A DNA stretch of 64,000 nt. Origin: Roseiarcus sp050012775. Lineage in GTDB: Bacteria; Pseudomonadota; Alphaproteobacteria; Rhizobiales; Beijerinckiaceae. Both the position numbers and the translations under genes were made by a program. The notes under the pieces were generated by a model. It made no database searches. It saw only the letters and a program-made list of their open reading frames with translations, and was not told where the DNA came from. Below, piece after piece: positions 24,463-33,282 of this stretch (position 1 is its first letter; the number at the start of each line of letters is the position of its first letter). The stretch spans positions 1-64,000 of the forward strand of contig JBEKGN010000011.1 of the NCBI GenBank assembly GCA_050012775.1, written 5' to 3'.

Positions 24463-24492
24463 GAGCGGCTCCCTCGGCGGGGGGCTTGCGCG

Positions 24493-25233
24493 TTACTGCG
24501 GCGCCAGAGCCCAGGTCGCGGCGACGCTCTCGGACAGGGTGATGAGGCCCGGCTCAACCGGCATTGGCGTCGCCGCGGGCGCCATGCTGAGGCTCCGTGC
24601 CGCCCCGCTCCCCACGCGGAACATGGGTTGGGCGACGTCGGCATTGATGGCCTGGAGCGGTCCCAGCTTCATCGACGCGCCCTCGGCGTAAAGCGAAGCG
24701 CGGCGCATCGCGTTGCCCACCGCTTTGACGCGTAACGCGTCCTCGCGAGATTCGCGATCGGAGAGGTCGAACGCCACGCCTTGGTAGACGGCGCCGCTCT
24801 GGACGCCTTGGGCGATGATCGCGCCCGCCTTGTCGATTGCGCGCATGCGCACGCTCAGCGTGTTCGAGGCTTGGTAGGCCGTCAGCGTGCGCTTGACGAT
24901 TTGACCGGTCTTGGCGTCCCGCTCGTCGTTCCACACCGGAACCAGGCTCAGGCCCACCGTGGCGATGTCCTTCGCCTCGATTCCCGAGCCCTTAAAACCC
25001 TCGACGACCGCCGTCGACAGCCGCGCGTTCTCGCCCGCGGCGTCGTTCGCGTTCGCTCGCTCGTCCGAGATAGCGAAGGTCACGATGGCGATGTCGGGCC
25101 GCGCGTCTTCGGAGGCGAGGCCGACGACGGAGACCGTCGGCGTGGTCTTCGAAGCGCTCGGCTCCTGGGCCAAAGCCGAATCGCCGAGCGCGACACCGGC
25201 GAGGGCCAAGATCAAGGCGGACTTGCTGAGCAT
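24493..25233 (-). CDS. SIMPL-domain (DUF541) periplasmic protein
   Basis: Protein of 246 aa. A signal peptide covers about residues 1-22 (hydrophobic core, cleavage after ALA). The rest is one SIMPL/DUF541 domain: VSVVGLASEDARPDIAIVTF near the start, VEGFKGSGIEAKDIATVGLS in the middle, and a C-terminal half with YQASNTLSVRMRAIDKAG. These proteins are periplasmic or outer-membrane associated; BP26/Omp28 of Brucella is the best known. Molecular function is unsettled. It is monocistronic or cotranscribed with the 98-aa gene. Confidence 0.85.
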   Translation of the reverse strand: MLSKSALILALAGVALGDSALAQEPSASKTTPTVSVVGLASEDARPDIAIVTFAISDERANANDAAGENARLSTAVVEGFKGSGIEAKDIATVGLSLVPVWNDERDAKTGQIVKRTLTAYQASNTLSVRMRAIDKAGAIIAQGVQSGAVYQGVAFDLSDRESREDALRVKAVGNAMRRASLYAEGASMKLGPLQAINADVAQPMFRVGSGAARSLSMAPAATPMPVEPGLITLSESVAATWALAPQ

Positions 25234-25619
25234 CGAAACCTCCTGCGTCGCGTTGGCGGCGACAGAGGTCTATCACTTTTCGGTCCCGGCCGAAGGCCAG
25301 GAAATCGCGCCGCCGGCTAGGCGGGCGCCGGCGAGGAACGGCGCGTCCGGAGCCGGTCGCGATCCTGCGTCAGAGCGCCGGCAACATCGCGATCGCGGGG
25401 GCGATCGGCGGTCCTAACCCGACCTTAACCTTAACAACCCCTAATGGGCGGGAGAGCCGCGTGAACGCCTCACGGGGCCTGTGTTTCGTTGACGCCCATA
25501 GATGCCCATGGTATCCCAAACCATCCCGCCCAGAGGCCGGCCGCCCGGTCTGTCGCCAGCGAGCGAGAGTTCGCGGCCGGCGAGGAATTTCGCGTGCGCC
25601 TTTGGGGTAGGGCTGAGCC
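25234..25619. other. Control region upstream of the dcw cluster
   Basis: A 386-bp region without a gene. The first half is the promoter side of the SIMPL gene. CCTTAACCTTAACAACCCC near 25425 is a short AT-rich direct repeat. The last 130 bp hold the promoter and MraZ-type operator for the dcw operon, listed separately. Confidence 0.5.
25489..25529 (+). promoter_or_regulatory. MraZ operator overlapping the dcw promoter
   Basis: Four 6-bp units with exact 10-bp period: GCCCAT (25494), GCCCAT (25504), TCCCAA (25514), TCCCGC (25524). On the other strand three read TGGG and the fourth CGGG, matching the known MraZ box of TGGGN repeats with 5-bp spacers. A promoter candidate, TTGACG (25489-25494), 17-bp spacer, TATCCC (25512-25517), is embedded in the array. 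MraZ binding would therefore block RNA polymerase, as expected of autorepression. Confidence 0.75.
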
Positions 25620-26099
25620 TTGGATCGCTTCCTCTCCCACTACACCAACCGCTTCGACGCCAAGGGCCGTCTTTCGGTGCCGGCTTCGTTCCGCGCGGTG
25701 TTGGCGAAGGACGGCTTCGAGGGCGTTTTCATTCATCCCTCGCTCGATGCGCCGGCGCTCGATTGCGGCGGGCGCCTGCTGCTGCGCGAAATCAACGCGC
25801 TGTTGGAGTCGATGCCGCCGTATTCGCGGGAGCGGGAGGATTTGGCGACCGCGCTGCTGGGCACGAGCGAGGTTCTGCGCGCCGATTCCGAGGGGCGCAT
25901 TCTCCTGAGCGAGAGAACGCGCGCGTCCTTGGGCTTGAAGGACGAAGCGGCCTTTGTCGGCCATGGCTACAAGTTTCAGATTTGGGAGCCGGTTCGGTTC
26001 GCGGCGCATCTCGAGGAGGCCAAGTCTCGCGTGCGCCGTCTTCGGGCCGAGTTCGGCGCCCGGGCGGCGCAAGCCGCCGCGATAGGAGCACGGGAATGA
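25620..26099 (+). CDS. mraZ: Transcriptional regulator MraZ
   Basis: Protein of 159 aa beginning at TTG 25620 (TAGGG 7 bp upstream). The start is set by the family N terminus DRFLSHYTNRFDAKGRLSVP. Two AbrB/SpoVT-like halves carry the DxKGR (DAKGRLSVPASFR, about 14-26) and DSEGR (about 97-101) motifs. MraZ forms octameric or dodecameric rings, binds TGGGN repeats and represses the dcw operon. The matching operator lies about 90 bp upstream. It overlaps rsmH by 4 bp (ATGA). Confidence 0.95.
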   Translation: MDRFLSHYTNRFDAKGRLSVPASFRAVLAKDGFEGVFIHPSLDAPALDCGGRLLLREINALLESMPPYSREREDLATALLGTSEVLRADSEGRILLSERTRASLGLKDEAAFVGHGYKFQIWEPVRFAAHLEEAKSRVRRLRAEFGARAAQAAAIGARE

Positions 26100-27133
26100 A
26101 CGCGGGCCGCGGCGAGAACGAAGTCGCCGCCGGCGGACTGGTCCGCCACATTCCCGTGCTGCTCGCCGAGGCGCTGGAGGCGCTGAACGTGCGCGCCGAC
26201 GGCGTCTATCTCGACGGCACGTTCGGCGCGGGCGGTTATTCCCGCGCCCTGCTGGAGCGCGGCGCGCGCGTCGTCGCCATCGATCGCGATCCGAGCGCGA
26301 TCGCCGCGGGCCAGGAACTCGTCGCGGCCGCGCGCGGACGCCTGACGCTGGTCGAAGGACGCTTCGGCGACCTCGACGCGATCGCCCGCCGTTCCGGCGC
26401 CGCGGCGCTCGACGGCGTCGTCCTCGACATCGGCGTGTCCTCGATGCAGTTCGACGAGGCCGACCGAGGCTTCTCGCTGCGCCGGGACGCCCCGCTCGAC
26501 ATGCGCATGGAGGCGGCGGGGCGCAGCGCCGCCGAAATCCTGCTCGAAGACGACGAACAAAGAATCGCCGACATTTTCTTTCATTTCGGCGAGGAGCGCG
26601 CGGCGCGGCGCATCGCGCGCGCCATCGTCGCCGACCGGACGACGAAGCCTTATGTCTCGACGCTGCAGCTCGCCGACATGATCTCCCGCGTCGCGCCCGC
26701 CCGGCCGGGCGAGACGACCCATCCCGCGACCCGCGCTTTTCAGGCGTTGCGCATCGCCGTCAACGACGAACTCGGCCAATTGCTGCGCGGTCTCGAAGCG
26801 GCGGAGCGCGCGTTGGCGCCGGGCGGACGGCTCGTCGTCGTGACCTTTCATTCGCTCGAAGATCGCATCGTCAAGCAATTCCTCGCCCGCCGCTCCGGCA
26901 AAGGCCGGGCCGCCTCGCGCCTCTTGCCGGGCGAGCCGGCCGTCGCCGCGCCGACTTTCCTCGTTCCGACGGGTCAGCCGATCCTGCCGGGCGAAGCGGA
27001 ACGGGCCGCCAACGCCCGCGCGCGTTCGGCCAAGTTGCGCTTCGGCGAGCGCACCGCCGCGCCCGCCCTCGGCAGAGACGCGCAAATCGACGCGCTGACG
27101 CGCTTGCCGGCGACGCGGCCAGGGAGGGGCTGA
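26096..27133 (+). CDS. rsmH: 16S rRNA (cytosine1402-N4)-methyltransferase
   Basis: Protein of 345 aa from the ATG that overlaps the mraZ stop, with AGGAG upstream. RHIPVLLAEALEAL at the N terminus, DGTFGAGGYSRALLE (about 42-56) for S-adenosylmethionine, and FHSLEDRIVKQFL (about 256-268) are diagnostic of RsmH/MraW. It methylates N4 of C1402 in the ribosomal P site. Second gene of the dcw operon; its stop overlaps the ftsL start (TGATG). Confidence 0.95.
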   Translation: MNAGRGENEVAAGGLVRHIPVLLAEALEALNVRADGVYLDGTFGAGGYSRALLERGARVVAIDRDPSAIAAGQELVAAARGRLTLVEGRFGDLDAIARRSGAAALDGVVLDIGVSSMQFDEADRGFSLRRDAPLDMRMEAAGRSAAEILLEDDEQRIADIFFHFGEERAARRIARAIVADRTTKPYVSTLQLADMISRVAPARPGETTHPATRAFQALRIAVNDELGQLLRGLEAAERALAPGGRLVVVTFHSLEDRIVKQFLARRSGKGRAASRLLPGEPAVAAPTFLVPTGQPILPGEAERAANARARSAKLRFGERTAAPALGRDAQIDALTRLPATRPGRG

Positions 27134-27513
27134 TGTGGCGCTTTCTTCATGTCGTCGCCATCGGCGCGCTGATCGCCTCGGCGGCTTACGTCTACAGCGT
27201 CAAATATCAAACGATTTACGCCTCGGAGCAGATCGTCAAGACGCGCCATCTCATCGCCAAGGAGCGCGACGCGATCAACCTGCTGCGCGCCGAATACGCG
27301 CACTTGATCCGCCCTGACCGGCTGCAGGCGCTCGCGGACAAGCAGCTCGAAATGCAACCGCTCGCGCTCAATCAGATCGTCAAGGCGGACGACCTGCCCG
27401 AACCCGCGGCGAAGGTCGACTCGATCGGCCGCAAGCTTGAGTCGCTCGGCCTGCTCGGGCAATCGGCGACGCCGAACGCCGGCATCACCGGCGCGACGCC
27501 ATCCCTGAGGTAG
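27133..27513 (+). CDS. ftsL: Cell division protein FtsL
   Basis: Protein of 126 aa: a short cytoplasmic tail, one transmembrane helix (about 4-22), then a periplasmic coiled coil with LIAKERDAINLLRAEYAHL (about 39-57). It has the length and position of alphaproteobacterial FtsL between rsmH and ftsI, and sequence similarity in this family is low, so the call rests mostly on position and build. FtsL with FtsB and FtsQ activates septal synthesis. It ends 3 bp before ftsI. Confidence 0.85.
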   Translation: MWRFLHVVAIGALIASAAYVYSVKYQTIYASEQIVKTRHLIAKERDAINLLRAEYAHLIRPDRLQALADKQLEMQPLALNQIVKADDLPEPAAKVDSIGRKLESLGLLGQSATPNAGITGATPSLR

Positions 27514-27516
27514 GGC

Positions 27517-29334
27517 ATGTCCGAAACGTCAGCCAACGCCGAAAAGGCCGTCGACGCTTCCCGCGAAGCGAGCGCGTCCGGCTCCGTCGGAGCCGGCGAG
27601 AACTGGATCGGGCGCGTGAAGGCGACCGTGCGCGATCTCTTTTCGACGCGGCTCGACAAGAGCGGCGGTCGCATTCGATTGATCGTCTTCGCCATGCTCG
27701 CGGCCTATGTCGGCATCGCCGTCAAGCTGGTCGCGCTCGGCCTTTCGCACGATCCGCCGCAAACCCTGAAGGTGGCGGCCGATCAAGCCGCCTCCGGCGC
27801 GCGGCCCGACCTGCTCGACCGCAACGGCGAAATTCTCGCCACCGACGTCAAGACGATGTCCGTGTTCGCCGAACCGCGGCGCATCATCGACAAGGACGAG
27901 GCGGTGGAGCTGATCACGGCGGTTCTGCCCGATGTCGACGCCAAGGAGCTGCGCGAGCGCCTCGGCTCGAAGAAGGGCTTTGTCTGGGTCAAGCGACAGG
28001 TGACGGCGAAGGAGCAGGAGGAAATCTTCCGCCTCGGACTTCCCGGCGTCGGCTTCTTCCCCGAGAACAAGCGCGTCTATCCCAACGGACCGCTCGGCGC
28101 GCATGTCATCGGCTATGTCGACAAGGACAATATCGGCATCGCCGGGATGGAGAAATATCTCGACGAGCAGAGCCTGACCGATCCGCATGTCGCCGGTTTC
28201 AGCGTCGATCCCGATTTGCTGAAGCCGGTGCGCCTGTCGCTCGATCTGAAAGCGACGCACGCGTTGCGCGACGAATTGGCGGCGGGGCTCGAGCGGTTCC
28301 GCGCCAAGGCCGCGGCCGGCGCGATCATCGACGTCGACACCGGCGAGATCATCGCGCTGGAATCTTTGCCCGACTTCGATCCCAACGATCCCGGCGACAT
28401 GAAGGACCCGACCAAGATCAATCGCGTCAACGTCGGCGTCTACGAGATGGGATCGACCTTCAAGGCGATCTCGATCGCGATGGCGCTGGAATCGGGCAAG
28501 GTGAACCTCGCTTCGCGTATCGACGCGCGCGACAGCTTGCGCTACGGACGCTTCACGATTCACGATTTCCACGCCACCCATCGCGTGCTCACCGTCCCCG
28601 AGGTCTTCACCCATTCCTCCAACATCGGCACGGCGCGCATGGCGCTGATGGTCGGCGTGGAAGGGCATCAGGCGTTCTTGAAGAAGATGGGTCAACTCGA
28701 TCGGCTGCGCACGGAATTGCCGGAAAGCGCCGAGCCGCTCGTGCCGAAACGCTGGAGCGAGCTGAACACCATGACCATCGCCTTCGGCCAGGGGCTCAAC
28801 GTCGCGCCGATCCAGGCGCTGATGGCGGTCGCCGCTCTGGTCAACGGCGGCAACCTGATGACGCCGACCTTCCTGGTGCGCAGCGAGGCCGAGGCGGCGG
28901 CGGTCGCCCACCGCGTCGTCAGCCCGCAGACCTCCGAGTCGATGCGCTATCTCATGCGCGCCAACGCCACCCACGGCTCGGCGGGATTCGCCAACGTTCC
29001 CGGCTATTACGTCGGCGGCAAGACGGGCACGGCGGACAAGATCGTTCACGGCCATTATTCGCAGGACAAGGTGTTCACCACCTTCATGGCCATGACGCCC
29101 GCCGACAAGCCGAAATACCTCTATCTCGTGATGTACGACGAGCCGCAGGGATTGCCCGAGGACGGCGGCTATCACACCGCCGCGCACAACGCCGGCCGCA
29201 CCACCGGGCGGCTGATCGAGCGCGTCGAGCCGCTTGAAGGCGTTGCGCCGGCCAGCCAGTTCCCCAACCAGCCGTTTCCGCTGCTCGCGCGCCTCGGATA
29301 CGGCTACGACGCGGACAAGGTGGGCAAGGAGTGA
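27517..29334 (+). CDS. ftsI: Septal peptidoglycan transpeptidase FtsI (PBP3)
   Basis: Protein of 605 aa. One transmembrane helix (about 50-70) anchors it to the inner membrane. The dimerisation domain begins with DLLDRNGEILATDV. The transpeptidase motifs are STFK (about 313-316, nucleophile Ser), SSN (about 368-370) and KTGT (about 503-506). It cross-links septal peptidoglycan together with FtsW, encoded five genes downstream. The N-terminal 45 aa, before the helix, are longer and more acidic/Ala-rich than in E. coli. The stop overlaps the murE start. Confidence 0.96.
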   Translation: MSETSANAEKAVDASREASASGSVGAGENWIGRVKATVRDLFSTRLDKSGGRIRLIVFAMLAAYVGIAVKLVALGLSHDPPQTLKVAADQAASGARPDLLDRNGEILATDVKTMSVFAEPRRIIDKDEAVELITAVLPDVDAKELRERLGSKKGFVWVKRQVTAKEQEEIFRLGLPGVGFFPENKRVYPNGPLGAHVIGYVDKDNIGIAGMEKYLDEQSLTDPHVAGFSVDPDLLKPVRLSLDLKATHALRDELAAGLERFRAKAAAGAIIDVDTGEIIALESLPDFDPNDPGDMKDPTKINRVNVGVYEMGSTFKAISIAMALESGKVNLASRIDARDSLRYGRFTIHDFHATHRVLTVPEVFTHSSNIGTARMALMVGVEGHQAFLKKMGQLDRLRTELPESAEPLVPKRWSELNTMTIAFGQGLNVAPIQALMAVAALVNGGNLMTPTFLVRSEAEAAAVAHRVVSPQTSESMRYLMRANATHGSAGFANVPGYYVGGKTGTADKIVHGHYSQDKVFTTFMAMTPADKPKYLYLVMYDEPQGLPEDGGYHTAAHNAGRTTGRLIERVEPLEGVAPASQFPNQPFPLLARLGYGYDADKVGKE

Positions 29335-30773
29335 GGCGTCTCGGCGAAATTCTCGATCTGAGCGGGTCCGACGCCGCGCTGGCTTCGCGCGAGATCGGCG
29401 GCCTGTGCGCGGATAGTCGCAAGGTCCGGCCCGGCGACGCGTTCTTCGCGATTCCCGGCGTCAAGAACGACGGCCTGGCCTATGCCGCGCAAGCTCTCGA
29501 AAAGGGCGCCAGCGTGATCGTCGGCGAGCGCGCGCCCGATTTCGCGGCGCCGGCGTTCGTGCGCGTCGCCGACGCGCGCGCCGCGCTCGCACTCGCCGCG
29601 GCGCGCTTCTATCCGCGCCAGCCCGAACTCATCGTCGGCATCACCGGCACCAGCGGCAAGACGTCCGTCGCCGCCTTCGCCAGGCAGATCTGGGCCTCGA
29701 TGGGCCTCGAGGCGGCCTCGCTCGGCACGCTCGGCGTCGTCTCGCGTCCCCTCAACGTCTATGGCTCTCTGACGACGCCGGACCCGATCGCGCTGCATCA
29801 GACTCTGGATCGGCTTGCCGGCGCCGGCGTCACCCGTCTCGCCATGGAGGCGTCCTCGCACGGCCTCGACCAGAAGCGCCTCGACGGCGTGCGCCTCGCC
29901 GCCGGCGCCTTCACCAATCTCAGCCGCGATCACATGGACTACCACGCGACGACGGAGGACTATCTCGCCGCGAAGCTGCGCCTGTTTCGCGCGCTTCTGC
30001 CTGAGGGCGCGCCCGCCGTCGTCGACGCCGACAGCGACGTCGCGGCGCGCGTCGCCGCCGCCGCCTTGGAGCGCGGCTTGCGATTGTTCACGGTCGGGGC
30101 TCGCGGCGCCGATCTGCGTCTGATTTCGGCGAGCCGCGAGGGCTTCGCGACGCGCATCGCCGTCGAAGGCGCCGGGCGCGTCCGGCGCGCGCTTCTGCCG
30201 CTGCCGGGCGACTTCCAGGTTTCCAACGCGCTGGTGGCGGCCGGGCTCTGCGTGGCGACGGGAAGCGATCCCGGCGCCGTCTTCGCCGCGCTCGAGACGC
30301 TCGAGGGTGCGCCGGGCCGCCTCGAGCGGGTCGGCGAGAGGCGCGGCGCGCCGGTCTTCGTCGACTACGCGCACAAGCCCGACGCGTTGCAAAAGACCCT
30401 CGCCGCCTTGCGTCCGTTCGTGCCGGGCCGCCTTATCGTCGTTTTTGGCTGCGGCGGCGACCGCGATTCGGGCAAGCGGCCGATCATGGGCGCGATCGCG
30501 GCGCGCGGCGCCGACGCGGCGATCGTCACCGACGACAATCCGCGATCGGAAAATCCGGCGGCGATCCGCGCCGCGATCCTGGCGGCGGCGCCGGGCGCGC
30601 GCGAGATCGCCGACCGCGCCGAGGCGATCCGCGCCGCCATCGCGATGCTGCAAACGGGCGATGCGCTGGTGATCGCCGGCAAAGGCCATGAAACCGGCCA
30701 AATCATCGGCGAACGGACGTTGCCGTTTTCCGACGCCGAGACAGCGCGGGCGGCGCTGCGGGAGGCGGCATGA
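29331..30773 (+). CDS. murE: UDP-MurNAc-tripeptide synthetase MurE
   Basis: Protein of 480 aa starting at a GTG that overlaps the ftsI stop. The ATP site is GITGTSGKTSVAAFA (about 104-118). DDNPRSENP (about 402-410) contains the DNPR motif that marks enzymes adding meso-diaminopimelate rather than lysine, as expected of a Gram-negative. It acts in the cytoplasm on UDP-MurNAc-Ala-Glu. It overlaps murF by 4 bp. Confidence 0.96.
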   Translation: MRRLGEILDLSGSDAALASREIGGLCADSRKVRPGDAFFAIPGVKNDGLAYAAQALEKGASVIVGERAPDFAAPAFVRVADARAALALAAARFYPRQPELIVGITGTSGKTSVAAFARQIWASMGLEAASLGTLGVVSRPLNVYGSLTTPDPIALHQTLDRLAGAGVTRLAMEASSHGLDQKRLDGVRLAAGAFTNLSRDHMDYHATTEDYLAAKLRLFRALLPEGAPAVVDADSDVAARVAAAALERGLRLFTVGARGADLRLISASREGFATRIAVEGAGRVRRALLPLPGDFQVSNALVAAGLCVATGSDPGAVFAALETLEGAPGRLERVGERRGAPVFVDYAHKPDALQKTLAALRPFVPGRLIVVFGCGGDRDSGKRPIMGAIAARGADAAIVTDDNPRSENPAAIRAAILAAAPGAREIADRAEAIRAAIAMLQTGDALVIAGKGHETGQIIGERTLPFSDAETARAALREAA

Positions 30774-32188
30774 GCGAAGCGTTGTGGACCGAAGCCGAAC
30801 TGACCCGGACGCTGGGCGCGCCGAGCGCGCCCGTGCGCGCGCGGGTCGACGGCGTTTCGATCGACACACGGACGCTTCAGCCCGGCGACTTGTTTTTCGC
30901 CATCAAGGGCGAGGTCCACGACGGCCATGACCATGTGGCGCGCGCCTTTGAGGCGGGCGCCGCGGCCGCGGTGATCGCCAATGCGCGCGGGCGCGACCTT
31001 GCCGCGCACGAGGCGACCTTCGCCGTAGAGGATGCGTTGCGCGCGCTGGAGCGGCTCGCGCGAGCGGCGCGCGCGCGCTCGGGCGCCCGAATCGTCGCGG
31101 TGACCGGCTCGGTGGGTAAGACGAGCGCCAAGGAAATGCTGCGCGTCGCGCTGGCGAAGGCCGGACCGACCCATGCCTCGGCCGCGTCCTACAACAATCA
31201 TTGGGGCGTGCCCCTGACCCTTTCGCGCATGCCCGCCGACGCCGCCTTCGGCGTCGTCGAGATCGGCATGAATCACGCCGGCGAAATCACGCCGCTGGTC
31301 GCGATGGCGCGCCCGCATGTCGCGCTCGTCACGACGATCGCGCCGGTTCATGTCGAGCATCTCGGCTCGATCGAGGCCATCGCCGACGCCAAGGCCGAGA
31401 TCTTCTCCGGCCTCGAACCGGACGCCGCGGCGATCCTCAATCGCGACGCGCCGCAATTCGCCCGGCTGGAGCGCAGCGCGCGCGCCCGCGGCGCGCGGGT
31501 GCTGAGCTTCGGCGCCGGCGCGCAATGCGACGCGCGCCTCCTCGACATGGTCGAGGCAGACGGCGGATCGCGCATTCGCGCGCGCGTGCTCGGGCGCGAG
31601 CTCGAGTTCGCGCTGGGCGCGCCGGGCGTTCACATGGCGCAGAACGCCCTCGGCGTCCTGCTCGCCGCCGACGCGCTGGGGGCCGACCTCGCCGGCGCCG
31701 CGGCGGCGCTCGCCGAATTCGCGCCGCAAAAGGGGCGCGGCGAACGCTTCACGCTGCAAAGCCCGAGCGGCCCGCTCACGGTCATCGACGAGAGCTATAA
31801 CGCCAATCCGGCCTCGATGCGCGCGGCCCTGGCGCTGCTCGGCGCCGCGCGACCGGGCGCCGAAGGGCGCCGGATCGCCGTCATCGGCGACATGTTGGAG
31901 CTTGGCCCGAGCGGCGCCGAAATGCATGCGGCGCTGGCCGGGGTTCTCAGCGAGAACCGCGTCGATCTGCTGTTCGGGGCGGGCCCGTTGACGCGCGCCC
32001 TGTTCGACGCGGCGCCGGCGCCGATGCGCGCGGCCTGGGCTGAGCGCTCGCAAGACATTCAAGGCGAATTGACGAATGCGCTACGCGGCGGCGACGTCGT
32101 GATGGTCAAGGGTTCGAACGGCAGTCGCATGGGGCCGGTCGTGGCCGCGCTTCGCGAACATTTTTCATCCGCCAAGGCGCGGCAGTAG
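30770..32188 (+). CDS. murF: UDP-MurNAc-tripeptide--D-Ala-D-Ala ligase MurF
   Basis: Protein of 472 aa. VAVTGSVGKTSAKEMLRVAL (about 113-132) is the nucleotide site with a SVGKTS variant normal for MurF; SYNNHWGVPLTLSRMP (about 141-156) and VIDESYNANPASMRAAL (about 338-354) are family motifs. It adds D-Ala-D-Ala to complete the pentapeptide precursor. It overlaps murE by 4 bp; mraY follows after 9 bp. Confidence 0.96.
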   Translation: MSEALWTEAELTRTLGAPSAPVRARVDGVSIDTRTLQPGDLFFAIKGEVHDGHDHVARAFEAGAAAAVIANARGRDLAAHEATFAVEDALRALERLARAARARSGARIVAVTGSVGKTSAKEMLRVALAKAGPTHASAASYNNHWGVPLTLSRMPADAAFGVVEIGMNHAGEITPLVAMARPHVALVTTIAPVHVEHLGSIEAIADAKAEIFSGLEPDAAAILNRDAPQFARLERSARARGARVLSFGAGAQCDARLLDMVEADGGSRIRARVLGRELEFALGAPGVHMAQNALGVLLAADALGADLAGAAAALAEFAPQKGRGERFTLQSPSGPLTVIDESYNANPASMRAALALLGAARPGAEGRRIAVIGDMLELGPSGAEMHAALAGVLSENRVDLLFGAGPLTRALFDAAPAPMRAAWAERSQDIQGELTNALRGGDVVMVKGSNGSRMGPVVAALREHFSSAKARQ

Positions 32189-32197
32189 GAAACTTCG

Positions 32198-33280
32198 ATG
32201 CTGACTTGGCTTACAGATCTTTCGCATGTGGCGGGCATATTCAATCTGTTCCGCTACCTGACGTTTCGTACGCTCGGCGCGGCGACGACCGGATTGCTCC
32301 TCGTCTTCTTTTTCGGCCCGATGATCATTTCGGCGTTGCGCCTCAAGCAGGGCAAGGGCCAGCCGATCCGCGCGGACGGGCCCGCGTCGCATCTGCTGAC
32401 GAAAAAGGGCACGCCGACCATGGGCGGGCTGATGATCCTGTTCGGTCTCTTCGCCTCGTCGCTGCTGTGGGCGAATCTGGAGAGCCCCTATGTCTGGATC
32501 GTGCTGTTCGTCACCGCCGGCTTCGCCGCCATCGGCTTCTACGACGATTATCTCAAGGTGACGAAGCAATCGCATCTCGGCTTTTCCGGCCGGGCGCGGC
32601 TCGCCGGCGAATTCCTCATCGCGCTCGTCGCGTGTTACGCGATGATGCGCACGGGCGGGGTCGGCGCGAGTTCGCTCGCGGTGCCGTTCGTCAACGGCTA
32701 TGTCGTCGATCTCGGTTGGGCGTTCCTCTTGTTCGGCCCGTTCGTCATCGTCGCCTTCGGCAACGCAGTCAATTTGACCGACGGGCTCGATGGGCTGGCG
32801 ATCGTGCCGGTGATGATCGCCGCGGCGACCCTCGGGGTCATCGCCTATTTCGCGGGCAATCTGCTCTATTCGCGATATCTGCTGATCAATCATATTCCCT
32901 ATGCCGGCGATCTCATGGTCATTTGCGGGGCCCTCGTCGGCGCCGGCGTCGGCTTTCTCTGGTTCAACGCGCCGCCGGCGCAAATCTTCATGGGCGACAC
33001 CGGTTCGCTGGCCCTTGGGGGATTGCTGGGCGCGACGGCCGTGGCGATCAAGCACGAAATCGTGCTCGCGATCATCGGCGGTCTGTTCGTGGTGGAGGCG
33101 CTGTCGGTGATCGTGCAGGTCGCCTCGTTCAAACTGACGGGCAAGCGCGTCTTTCGCATGGCGCCGATTCATCATCATTTCGAGCAGCTCGGCTGGTCCG
33201 AGCCGCAGATCGTCATGCGCTTCTGGATCGTCGCCTTCGTGCTCGCGATGGTCGGCCTCGCGACGTTGAAGCTGAGGTGA
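32198..33280 (+). CDS. mraY: Phospho-MurNAc-pentapeptide transferase MraY
   Basis: Protein of 360 aa with about 10 transmembrane helices. Motifs include the conserved KKGTPTMGG loop (about 68-76), FYDDYLKVTK (about 113-122) with the catalytic Asp pair, NLTDGLDGLA (about 192-201) and the C-terminal RMAPIHHHFE (about 320-329). It transfers phospho-MurNAc-pentapeptide to undecaprenyl phosphate to make lipid I at the inner membrane. Confidence 0.97.
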   Translation: MLTWLTDLSHVAGIFNLFRYLTFRTLGAATTGLLLVFFFGPMIISALRLKQGKGQPIRADGPASHLLTKKGTPTMGGLMILFGLFASSLLWANLESPYVWIVLFVTAGFAAIGFYDDYLKVTKQSHLGFSGRARLAGEFLIALVACYAMMRTGGVGASSLAVPFVNGYVVDLGWAFLLFGPFVIVAFGNAVNLTDGLDGLAIVPVMIAAATLGVIAYFAGNLLYSRYLLINHIPYAGDLMVICGALVGAGVGFLWFNAPPAQIFMGDTGSLALGGLLGATAVAIKHEIVLAIIGGLFVVEALSVIVQVASFKLTGKRVFRMAPIHHHFEQLGWSEPQIVMRFWIVAFVLAMVGLATLKLR

Positions 33281-33282
33281 GC

